Below the pieces are notes generated by a model. It saw nothing but the letters and a program-made list of their open reading frames with translations, did no database searches and was not told where the DNA came from. Positions 15,827 to 25,489 of a stretch of DNA of 64,000 nucleotides are shown piece after piece. Within the stretch, counting starts at the first letter, position 1. Each line of letters starts with the position of its first letter. A program made the translations under genes and the position numbers. Source of the DNA: Rhodospirillales bacterium (GTDB lineage Bacteria > Pseudomonadota > Alphaproteobacteria > Rhodospirillales > JANQFP01); the NCBI GenBank assembly GCA_028277795.1, contig JANQFP010000157.1, positions 1-64,000 of the forward strand, written 5' to 3'.

Positions 15827-18760
15827 CTATTCCAGGAATCCCCCTGGCGCCGCATTGCGCCGCACTTTGGGCCGCATGGCGCCGAGGCCGGGCACCGCGA
15901 GCTTGCCGTCGGGCAGGGCTCCGGTGGCCAGGGTGATGGCCGGCGCGTTCAAGGGGCCGTCGATCTTGAAGGGCACCACCTGGCGGGTCCACGTGTCGCC
16001 TCCGTTCTCCTGTATCGGCACGTGGAGAAACAGCTTGCCGTCGCCCGCCGCCGCCGCGGCCAGATCGGCGAAACCGGCACCCTCGGCGCTCAGGCGAAGG
16101 TCGGCGCCCACTTCGCCGGCGGCGGCGGACGGGCGGCCGGTGACCGCCTCGATCGCCCGGCCCAGGTCGCCGCGGCGCAGGGTCACCGTGGCCTCGGCGT
16201 GCGACGTTTCCCCCGTCGCGTCGAGGGTGCCGTGGCCGCCCATGGTGCCGCCGAACAGGCGACCTTCCAGGTCCTGGATGTCGAGGACGCCGTCCCGCAG
16301 GTGTGCGGTAACGGAGGCGTCTTCCACCCGGTAGCCCCTGTAGGACACGGCGGCGGCGCCCATATCCACCGTCGCGTCGAAGGCCCGCAGTCCGGCGAGG
16401 CGCCCGCCCGCCGCCTCCCGCGCGCCACCCGACGCCGGCAAGAACCGCTCGACAGCCACGTCGCCGACGCGCAATGCCGCGGCCACGGCAGGCCGGGCGC
16501 CGCCCAGGGCCACGCTCACCTCCCCCTCGACCGGCGTCGGGCCCACCTTGGCCCGCAGGTCCTTGAGGCTGACCGAGGCGAGATCCGATTCGATCCGCGC
16601 CGCCGCCTGCACCGGCCCGGTCGGTCCGGCGGGCCGGTAGGGTGCGTCGACCGCGGCCAGGAGGCGGCCCAGATCGTCGTGCCGGATCATCACCCGTCCT
16701 TCGATGCCGGGCGGCAGCAGGCGCGCCCCGGCCTCGGCAACAAGGGACCCGCCGGCCGTCTGGACGGTGAGGTCGAGGGCCGGCGTCACCAGGGTGCCGT
16801 CGAGGCGCCCTTCGACCCGGGTCGGCCCCAGCCCGCCCGGCGGCGCCACGCCGGCCAGCCGCAGCAGGCGCTCGGGGGCGTCCGTCTCCAGGCGCAGGCG
16901 GACGTCGGACAGCTCCAGGACTCCGTCCAGGTGGCGCACGGCCCCGGTCACGCGGGCGGAGGCACCGGCGAACCGGGCGACACTCAGGTCGTCGACCGAC
17001 AGGGTGCCGTTGGCCACGCCGCCCTTGAAGACCACGTCCTTCATCGGGGTCGCCCGATAGACCAGTTCGCCGACCCGGGCATCGACGGTGGCGTCGAAGG
17101 CGGCGAGGGGGGCCAGGAGTGACGAGGGCGATGGCGGAGGCCCGGCGGGCGCGGGCATCGAAGCGGCCAGATAGGTGTCCACATCGAGGCGGTCGACCGC
17201 CATCGACAGGTCGACGGCCGGCCGCGTCCCGAAGGTCACGCCGACGCCACCGCTCAGTCGCGACTCGTCGATCTGCGCTTCGATGCCGGATGCGCGCATC
17301 CCGGTCGGCGTGGCGGCCAGGTCGGCGCGCAGGACGAGGCGGCGCAGGCGATCGGCGGGAATGGCCGGCATCGTGCCCCCCAGCCACCGCACCATCGGTC
17401 TCAGGTCGCCCGCCCTCGCCTCGGCCTCGCCGTCGAACCGGGGACCGTCGTCGGCTGCCGTGACGAAGCCGAAAACGGCGATGTCGGTGGCGCCCGGCAA
17501 CCGCGCCGTCAGTTGGCTCACCGTGATTTCGCCCCCGGCCAGGTCCGCCGACAGCCGTACCGGGCCGACGGTGCGGCCCCGGTAATCCACGGCGTCCACC
17601 AACGCCGTCAACGCCACCCCCACATGTTCGGGCAGGGCGAGAACGGGGATCTCCCCCTCGGGCGTCTTCGGCCGCGGCTCGAGGGCAATGGAGGCCGCGG
17701 AGGTCCGCTCGCCGGGTGGCGCCGCCGACGTGCCGTCGTCGGTCGCGGCCGCGCCCAGGTCAAGCCAGCGGTCCAGGTCCACGCGCGGCACGGTGACCGC
17801 CACGGTGACCGCCGGCGGGGTCCCGGGCCGCACGGACGCGGTGCCATCGGCCCTCGTCTTGCCCAGGCGCAGGGCGCCCTCGCCGATCTCGATGCCGCCC
17901 GCCGCCGCCACCAGGGAGCCGTCCAGCTCGAAGTCCTGGTCCAGGAAGCCGGGGAGGGAGCGGACCCCGGCGGCGGCCTGCGCCAGCGCCGCGAGGCTTT
18001 GTCCACGGGCCGCGATCCGGCCCTTGAACTTGGGGGTATCGTCGAGTCCCGTCGCCGTGCCGGCCACGTCGACGGCAACGGTCCCGGCGCCGGTGGTGAG
18101 CCGCGCGTTGAGGGGCACCGTGCGGCCGTGGATGATGCGGCCGACGGCCATTTCGAAGGTCATTGGCAGGCCGTAGGCCACAAGCCGGCCCGCGCTTTCG
18201 AAGGGCCCGCTCAAGGACGCCGCGGCAATATCGGCGTTGACGCCGACCACCCGCCCGACGGCGCCGCGCCGCGCGTCGCGGTAGACCACCACCCCGTTCT
18301 CGATGGCGAATGCGTTGAGCCGCAGGGCCGGGCCCAAAGCTCCCGCCGCCGCCCGGTCGACGGCCGCCGGGTCGGCGTCCAGATGCCAGTTGCGTCGGCC
18401 GTCGGGCAGCACCTCCAGGTGGATTTCCGGCTCCACCAGCCGGATGGTCTCGACGTGCACCCGTCCGACCAGCATCGGCAGCCAGGCGATGTGCACCCGC
18501 AGTGCCTTGAGCCGCACCATGTGGGGGCTCTTCGCCCCCTCCACATTGGCCAGCCGCACGTCGCGGGCGACCAGGGCCGGCGCCGGCAGCACGGCCAGAC
18601 GCAGGTCGCCACCGATGGTCAGTTGACGTCCGGTGAGGGCGCGGGCCTCGGCGGCGAGGACGCCCTTGTACTCGTTCCAGTCGATCAGGTGCGGGAGGGC
18701 CAGGACCGCCGCCACGACGACGGCGACGCCGGCGGCGAGGATCAGGATTATGCGTTTCAC
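15827..18760 (-). CDS. AsmA-family envelope protein
   Basis: A 977-residue protein with one N-terminal membrane helix (ILILAAGVAVVVAAVLALPH), then an AsmA domain (DWNEYKGVLAAEARALTGRQ) and long repeated beta-rich modules, ending in an AsmA_2-like C-terminus (FADLAAAAAGDGKLFLHVPI). AsmA-like proteins form long beta-grooves in the periplasm and are implicated in phospholipid transport and outer-membrane assembly. The start is GTG 18760 (VKRIILILAAG), because the ATG just upstream is in another frame and hits a stop. The open frame upstream of this GTG is not coding; it overlaps atpD antisense. No operon partner. Confidence 0.9.
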   Translation of the reverse strand: MKRIILILAAGVAVVVAAVLALPHLIDWNEYKGVLAAEARALTGRQLTIGGDLRLAVLPAPALVARDVRLANVEGAKSPHMVRLKALRVHIAWLPMLVGRVHVETIRLVEPEIHLEVLPDGRRNWHLDADPAAVDRAAAGALGPALRLNAFAIENGVVVYRDARRGAVGRVVGVNADIAAASLSGPFESAGRLVAYGLPMTFEMAVGRIIHGRTVPLNARLTTGAGTVAVDVAGTATGLDDTPKFKGRIAARGQSLAALAQAAAGVRSLPGFLDQDFELDGSLVAAAGGIEIGEGALRLGKTRADGTASVRPGTPPAVTVAVTVPRVDLDRWLDLGAAATDDGTSAAPPGERTSAASIALEPRPKTPEGEIPVLALPEHVGVALTALVDAVDYRGRTVGPVRLSADLAGGEITVSQLTARLPGATDIAVFGFVTAADDGPRFDGEAEARAGDLRPMVRWLGGTMPAIPADRLRRLVLRADLAATPTGMRASGIEAQIDESRLSGGVGVTFGTRPAVDLSMAVDRLDVDTYLAASMPAPAGPPPSPSSLLAPLAAFDATVDARVGELVYRATPMKDVVFKGGVANGTLSVDDLSVARFAGASARVTGAVRHLDGVLELSDVRLRLETDAPERLLRLAGVAPPGGLGPTRVEGRLDGTLVTPALDLTVQTAGGSLVAEAGARLLPPGIEGRVMIRHDDLGRLLAAVDAPYRPAGPTGPVQAAARIESDLASVSLKDLRAKVGPTPVEGEVSVALGGARPAVAAALRVGDVAVERFLPASGGAREAAGGRLAGLRAFDATVDMGAAAVSYRGYRVEDASVTAHLRDGVLDIQDLEGRLFGGTMGGHGTLDATGETSHAEATVTLRRGDLGRAIEAVTGRPSAAAGEVGADLRLSAEGAGFADLAAAAAGDGKLFLHVPIQENGGDTWTRQVVPFKIDGPLNAPAITLATGALPDGKLAVPGLGAMRPKVRRNAAPGGFLE

Positions 18761-18845
18761 CGCGGAACCATCGTCTCCACCCCGGGACGAGGCGGCTCCC
18801 ACACGACCAAGCCGCACCGGCGGGCCCTCGAAACGGGCAGTGTAG

Positions 18846-20846
<2,001 letters not shown>

Positions 20847-20854
<8 letters not shown>

Positions 20855-21134
20855 CCGCCCGCGCGGGGATGGCGAGCCGCTGCAGGAAGGGGTGCGCACC
20901 CGCCGCCGCCGCCACGAATTCTGGCAGCGCGAGGGGGAACGGCCGCTGGCCCGCAACCTGGCCCTGATCGGTTCGCTGGGAGCGTTGATCGTGGTGCCCA
21001 CCCTGGTCGGCATGTTCATCGGCCGGTGGCTCGACCGGACGCTCGATGCCGGCGTATTCTGGACCGTCAGCCTCTTGTTCGGCGGGCTGTGCGCGGGGTG
21101 CTACATGGCGTGGAAAAGGATCGACGTGGAATGA
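20847..21134 (+). CDS. atpQ: N-ATPase subunit AtpQ (AtpI-like)
   Basis: A 95-residue membrane protein with a charged N-terminus (about 35 residues) and two predicted transmembrane helices (LALIGSLGALIVVPTLVGMF and GVFWTVSLLFGGLCAGCYMA). It resembles AtpI/AtpZ, a c-ring assembly factor. In N-ATPase operons this position is occupied by AtpQ. Start ATG 20847 has a GGAGAG site and overlaps atpC. The stop overlaps the atpR start. Confidence 0.85.
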
Positions 21135-21406
21135 GCGCGGCAGACGTGGCCACGGTCGCCGCCTTCGCCGCCCTCGGGTTCGGCGCCGGGCTCGCCTTCT
21201 TCCGCGCCCTGCGGCTCAATGTGCGGCTGTACGCGACCGCGGGAACGGACGCACGGGCGGTGGGGCTGCACGTGCTGCGCCTGGGCGCCTTGGCCGCCCT
21301 GTTGTGGGGCGCGGCGACCCAGGGCGCGGGACCGCTGCTCGCCGCGGCGGCCGGGTTCCTCGCCGCCCGCCTGTTGGCCCTGCGCCGCCGGGAGCCGGCG
21401 CCATGA
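21131..21406 (+). CDS. atpR: N-ATPase subunit AtpR
   Basis: A 91-residue hydrophobic protein with three predicted membrane helices, matching AtpR of N-ATPase operons (PF12966 type) in size and position. Conserved-looking basic residues lie between helices 1 and 2 (FFRALRLNVRLYATAG). AtpR is specific to N-ATPases; its role is unclear, possibly in ring assembly or ion access. It overlaps atpQ and atpB by 4 bp. Confidence 0.85.
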   Translation: MSAADVATVAAFAALGFGAGLAFFRALRLNVRLYATAGTDARAVGLHVLRLGALAALLWGAATQGAGPLLAAAAGFLAARLLALRRREPAP

Positions 21407-22074
21407 TGGACCACTCGCCCCTGGAAACCCACCTGCTGTTCCACATCGGTCCGGTGGCCATCAGCGAGGCTGTCGTCGTCACCTGGGGGATCGTGGCCGG
21501 GCTGGGCATCGCCAGCTTCCTGATGACTCGCCGCCTGCGGGCGCACGCCGGACTGAAGGAGGCCGTCCTCGAGCTCATTGTCGGCGGCATCAGCGACCAG
21601 ATCCGCGATGCCATCCGCCAGCGTCCGGACCCGTTCCTGCCATTGATCGCGACCTTGTTCATCTTCCTGGTGGTGGCCAACCTGACCATGCAGGTGCCCG
21701 GCGTCACGGCGCCGACGGCGCGGCTGGAGACCACCGGCGCGCTGGCCCTGATCGTGTTTTTCGCCGGTCACGTCTACGGCATCCGCGCCCGTGGACTGAA
21801 GGCGTACCTGACCCACTACGTCCGGCCCAACCCACTGTTGCTGCCGCTCCACGTCCTGGCCGAGCTGACGCGCACCTTCTCGCTGATGGTCCGCCTGTTC
21901 GGCAACATCATGAGCCACGAGTTGATCGTGGCATTGCTCTTGGCCGTGGCCGGCCTGTTCGTGCCCATCCCCATCATGGCGCTGGGCATCCTCATCGGCC
22001 TGGTCCAGGCCTACATCTTCACGGTCCTGGCGACAGTGTACCTGGCCGCGGCGACCGGCTCGTTCGAAACCTGA
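21403..22074 (+). CDS. atpB: N-ATPase Fo subunit a
   Basis: A 223-residue integral membrane stator subunit with about five to six helices. The essential stator arginine is Arg164 in LTRTFSLMVRLFGNIMSHEL, equivalent to Arg210 of E. coli subunit a. The C-terminal GLVQAYIFTVLATVYL segment is also diagnostic. It forms the two ion half-channels against the c-ring. Overlaps atpR by 4 bp; its stop overlaps a first possible start of atpE. Confidence 0.95.
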   Translation: MMDHSPLETHLLFHIGPVAISEAVVVTWGIVAGLGIASFLMTRRLRAHAGLKEAVLELIVGGISDQIRDAIRQRPDPFLPLIATLFIFLVVANLTMQVPGVTAPTARLETTGALALIVFFAGHVYGIRARGLKAYLTHYVRPNPLLLPLHVLAELTRTFSLMVRLFGNIMSHELIVALLLAVAGLFVPIPIMALGILIGLVQAYIFTVLATVYLAAATGSFET

Positions 22075-22103
22075 TGACGGCGGCAAACGCCGCGGGGGGT
22101 GAC

Positions 22104-22355
22104 ATGACCATAGAAACGCTCAGCATCATCGGTGCCGTGGTGGCGGTGTCCATCGGCGCCATCATGCCGGCCTATGCCGAAGGCCGCGCCATTGCCGCCG
22201 CCATGGAGGCCATCGCCCGCCAGCCCGAGGCGGCGGGTCCCCTCTCGCGCACCTTGTTCGTCGGTCTCGCCATGATCGAGACCATGGCCATCTACTGCCT
22301 GGTCATCGCGTTGCTGCTGCTCTACGCCAATCCGCTGGTCGGCGCCGCGCCATGA
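22104..22355 (+). CDS. atpE: N-ATPase Fo subunit c
   Basis: An 83-residue hairpin of two membrane helices joined by the polar loop ARQPEA. The ion-binding carboxylate is Glu59 on helix 2, followed by Thr60 and Tyr64 (MIETMAIY). Helix 1 carries a second carboxylate, Glu26 (AYAEGR), at the position of Gln32 in the Na+-binding Ilyobacter c subunit. Two carboxylates per subunit are a known N-ATPase trait; whether Na+ or H+ is carried cannot be told from sequence. Start chosen at ATG 22104 with a GGGGGGTGA site; an in-frame ATG at 22074 would add 10 residues and overlap atpB. Confidence 0.95.
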   Translation: MTIETLSIIGAVVAVSIGAIMPAYAEGRAIAAAMEAIARQPEAAGPLSRTLFVGLAMIETMAIYCLVIALLLLYANPLVGAAP

Positions 22356-23104
22356 CCTTCGACTGGTGGACGCTGGCCCTCCAGGCCATCAACTTCCTGA
22401 TCCTGGTGTGGATCCTCCACCGGTTCCTGTACAAGCCCGTGACCAACGTCATCGAGCGTCGCCGTCAGGAGATCGAGGCGGCGCAGACCGAGGCCGACAA
22501 GTGCCGGCTGGCCGCCGAAGAGGTAGCCGTCCAGTGCCAGGCGCGGCTCGACGAGGTGGACGAGGAACGCCGCGCCACCTTGCGCGATACCCGCGCCCGC
22601 ATCGAGGACGAAAGACGCCGCGTGCTCGTCGAGGCGCGCCGCGAGGCCGACGACCTTGTGGCCGAGGCGCGCAAACAGATCGCCGCCGAGCGCGCCGACG
22701 CCCTGGCGGCGCTGCGGGACAACGCCGCGTCCCTGGCGGTGACCCTGTCCGAGAGCCTGCTCGCGCGCACCAGTCACCTGGCGGTGACGGAGGCGGCCCT
22801 GGAGCGCCTGGACGGTCACCTGGCGGCAATGACGGCCGAGGAGGTGCGGCGTCTGGTGGGCGCGCCGGCCAAGGCGGCCGTGACGGTGACCACGGCGCCG
22901 GCCCTCTCCCCGGACGGCGAACGCGAATGGCGTCAACGCCTGGCCCGGCGGCTGGGCGGCGAGGTGACCATTGCCTTCGCCGCGGATGAGGACCTCATCG
23001 CCGGCGCCCGCATCGGCTTCCCTTTCGCCACCCTGGACTTCAGTTGGCAGGGAGCGCTGGCCGCCACCAAGGACGTCCTGGTCGAGCATGAGCCGGCTGC
23101 GTGA
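22352..23104 (+). CDS. atpF: N-ATPase Fo subunit b (long form with delta-like C-terminus)
   Basis: A 250-residue peripheral-stalk subunit: one N-terminal membrane helix (LQAINFLILVWILHRFLY), a long charged coiled coil, then a C-terminal globular part (about residues 195-250) reading VTIAFAADEDLIAGARIGFP. That tail resembles the C-terminal region of subunit delta, and the operon has no atpH. This suggests the b subunit supplies the delta function. Overlaps atpE by 4 bp and atpA by 17 bp. Confidence 0.9.
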   Translation: MTFDWWTLALQAINFLILVWILHRFLYKPVTNVIERRRQEIEAAQTEADKCRLAAEEVAVQCQARLDEVDEERRATLRDTRARIEDERRRVLVEARREADDLVAEARKQIAAERADALAALRDNAASLAVTLSESLLARTSHLAVTEAALERLDGHLAAMTAEEVRRLVGAPAKAAVTVTTAPALSPDGEREWRQRLARRLGGEVTIAFAADEDLIAGARIGFPFATLDFSWQGALAATKDVLVEHEPAA

Positions 23105-24608
23105 CGACCTGGACCGCTGGTTCGACGACGCCCACCGGCGGGCGGACGCCGTCGTCCCCGAGCCCCATCTGGATCAGGTGGGCGTGGTGGTCCGGGTCGG
23201 CGACGGCGTGGCCACCGTCGCCGGGCTTCCCGACGCCCGCCAGGACGAACTGCTTCGCTTCGGCACCGGGTCCTACGGTATGGCCGTGTCCCTCAACCGC
23301 CGGGATATCGGCTGCGTCCTGCTGTCGCCCTGGCAGGACATCGGGGCCGGCGCGCCGGTGCACGGCACCGGCACCGTGGTGCGGGTGCCGGTGGGCGAGG
23401 CGCTGTTCGGCCGGGTCGTCGACCCCCTGGGTCGGCCCCTGGACGGCGAACCACCGCCCGAGACGGAGACCTTCGCCCCGGTCGACGGCCCGGCGCCGGC
23501 CATCGTCGACCGGGATCTGGTAAGCCAGCCGCTGCTGACCGGCCTCACCGTGGTGGACGCCCTCGTCCCCTTCGGCCGGGGCCAGCGCGAGCTGATCATC
23601 GGCGACCGCAAGACGGGCAAGACGGCCCTCGCCGTCGACACCATCATCAATCAGCGGGACAGCGACGTCATCTGTGTCTACGCCGCCATCGGCCAGAAGG
23701 CGTCGTCGGTCAATCAGGTGATTTCCGCGGTGCGCCGCCACGGGCCCATCGAGCGCTGCGTATTCGTCATCGGCGAGGGTGAGGCGCCGCCGGGACTGCA
23801 GTGGATCACCCCCTACGCCGCCTGCGCCGTCGCCGAGCACTTCACTTATCAGGGAAAGGACACCCTGCTGGTCCTCGACGACCTGACCAAGCACGCCGCC
23901 GTCTATCGGCAGCTCTCCCTGCTGTTGCGCCGCCCGCCTGGGCGGGAGGCCTATCCGGGGGACATCTTCAATATCCATTCGCGGCTGCTGGAACGCTCGG
24001 CCAAGCTGAGCGCGGAACTGGGCGGCGGCTCGTTAACCGCCCTGCCCATCGCCGAGACCCAGGCGGGCAATCTCAGCGCCTATATCCCCACCAACCTGAT
24101 TTCCATCACCGACGGCCAGATCTATCTGGAGCCCAAGCTGTTCTACGAAGGCCAGAAGCCGGCGGTGAACGTCGGCTTGAGCGTGTCCCGGGTGGGCGGC
24201 AAGGCCCAGCCGCCGGCCATCAGGGAGCTGTCCAAGCGGCTGCGCCTGGACTACGCGCAATTCCTGGAGCTGGAGGTTTTCACCCGCTTCGGCGGCATGG
24301 TCGACGAACGCACCCGCCGCACCGTCGAGCACGGCCGGCGCATTCGCGCGGTGCTGGCGCAGCCCCAGTTCCGGCCACTGCCGGTCTCCCTGGAGGCGGC
24401 ATTGCTGGCCGCGGTGGCCACGGGCGTGCTCGACGACCTGGATGCCGACGCGGTGGAGCGGTTCAAGAGCCACCTGGCCGATTGGCTGGCCGACCAGTGC
24501 GCCGATCTGGCGGCACGCATCGACGCCACCGGCACCCTCGGCGACGACGACCGGGCCGACCTGGAGCGCCACGTGGGCGCCCTGGCCGCCGCCATGTCCG
24601 ACGGGTAG
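23088..24608 (+). CDS. atpA: N-ATPase F1 subunit alpha
   Basis: A 506-residue nucleotide-binding non-catalytic subunit. The P-loop is GDRKTGKT; typical alpha signatures include GRGQRELIIGDRKTGKTALA, YAAIGQKASSVNQV, LLVLDDLTKHA and SITDGQIYLEPKLF. Start at ATG 23088, which overlaps the atpF 3' end by 17 bp. It pairs with AtpD in the hexameric head. The C-terminal helical domain is somewhat divergent from housekeeping alpha, as expected for N-ATPases. Confidence 0.95.
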   Translation: MSRLRDDLDRWFDDAHRRADAVVPEPHLDQVGVVVRVGDGVATVAGLPDARQDELLRFGTGSYGMAVSLNRRDIGCVLLSPWQDIGAGAPVHGTGTVVRVPVGEALFGRVVDPLGRPLDGEPPPETETFAPVDGPAPAIVDRDLVSQPLLTGLTVVDALVPFGRGQRELIIGDRKTGKTALAVDTIINQRDSDVICVYAAIGQKASSVNQVISAVRRHGPIERCVFVIGEGEAPPGLQWITPYAACAVAEHFTYQGKDTLLVLDDLTKHAAVYRQLSLLLRRPPGREAYPGDIFNIHSRLLERSAKLSAELGGGSLTALPIAETQAGNLSAYIPTNLISITDGQIYLEPKLFYEGQKPAVNVGLSVSRVGGKAQPPAIRELSKRLRLDYAQFLELEVFTRFGGMVDERTRRTVEHGRRIRAVLAQPQFRPLPVSLEAALLAAVATGVLDDLDADAVERFKSHLADWLADQCADLAARIDATGTLGDDDRADLERHVGALAAAMSDG

Positions 24609-24619
24609 GGGGGCGTCCG

Positions 24620-25489
24620 GTGGAACGACTGTCACGGCTGCGGGCGCGCATCCACAGCGTCACCGAGCTGCTCGACGTGGTGACCACCATGCGGGCGATG
24701 GCCGCGGTGCGCCTGCAACAGGCGTCCGGCGCCCTGGCCGGGGCGCGGCGCTACGCCGAGGTCATCGACGCCGCCCTGGGCAAGGCGCTCGCCCTCACCC
24801 CGCCCGCCGACTGGCCCACGAGGTCGGGCGACGAGACCGTAACACCGCCCGCCATTCTGCTGTTCCTCAGCGAGCACGGTTTCGTCGGCGCCCTCAACGA
24901 GGTGCTGCTGGGCCATGCCGAGACGGCCGTGGCGGCCGGCGGCCCTTTGTTCGTCGTCGGCAGCCGGGGCCTGCAAACGGTGCGCGAGCGGCAGTGGGAG
25001 GCGGCGTGGAGTGCGCCCATGACCTCGCACCGGGACGGCGTCCCGGTACTGGCCCGGCGCGTCGCCGAGGAGCTCTATCGTCGGTTCGAACGGGACGAGA
25101 TCATGCGGCTCGACATGCTCTACGCCCGCACTGGCGGCGGCGGGCGATGGCAGGTGCGGCACACCACCCTGCTGCCCCTCGATGCCGCCGCGCGCTCCGG
25201 TGCCGACATCCCACCGCTGCTGAGTCTGCCCGGCCCGCGCCTCATCGAGCGCCTGGCCGAGGAATACGTTTTCGCCGAACTGGCCCACGCCGCCATGGAG
25301 GCCCTGGCCGGCGAGAACGCGGCCCGCCTGGCCGCCATGAGCGCTGCCCGCGAGAACATCGAGAAGAAGCTGGACGGACTGCGACGCACCGAAAACTGCC
25401 TGCGCCAGGACGAGATCACCACCGAGCTGATGGACGTGGTCACCGGCAGCGAGGCCCTGCTCCGTGCCGAGGCATCCCCCGATCAGTGA
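24620..25489 (+). CDS. atpG: N-ATPase F1 subunit gamma
   Basis: A 289-residue central-shaft subunit. The N-terminal helix reads RLRARIHSVTELLDVVTTMR and the C-terminal helix has AMSAARENIEKKLDGLRRTE, the usual paired coiled coil. The start is GTG 24620 after a GGGGGG stretch; there is an 11-bp gap after atpA. Last gene of the operon. Its end overlaps the convergent P-type ATPase gene by 7 bp, so no dedicated terminator separates the two. Confidence 0.93.
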   Translation: MERLSRLRARIHSVTELLDVVTTMRAMAAVRLQQASGALAGARRYAEVIDAALGKALALTPPADWPTRSGDETVTPPAILLFLSEHGFVGALNEVLLGHAETAVAAGGPLFVVGSRGLQTVRERQWEAAWSAPMTSHRDGVPVLARRVAEELYRRFERDEIMRLDMLYARTGGGGRWQVRHTTLLPLDAAARSGADIPPLLSLPGPRLIERLAEEYVFAELAHAAMEALAGENAARLAAMSAARENIEKKLDGLRRTENCLRQDEITTELMDVVTGSEALLRAEASPDQ

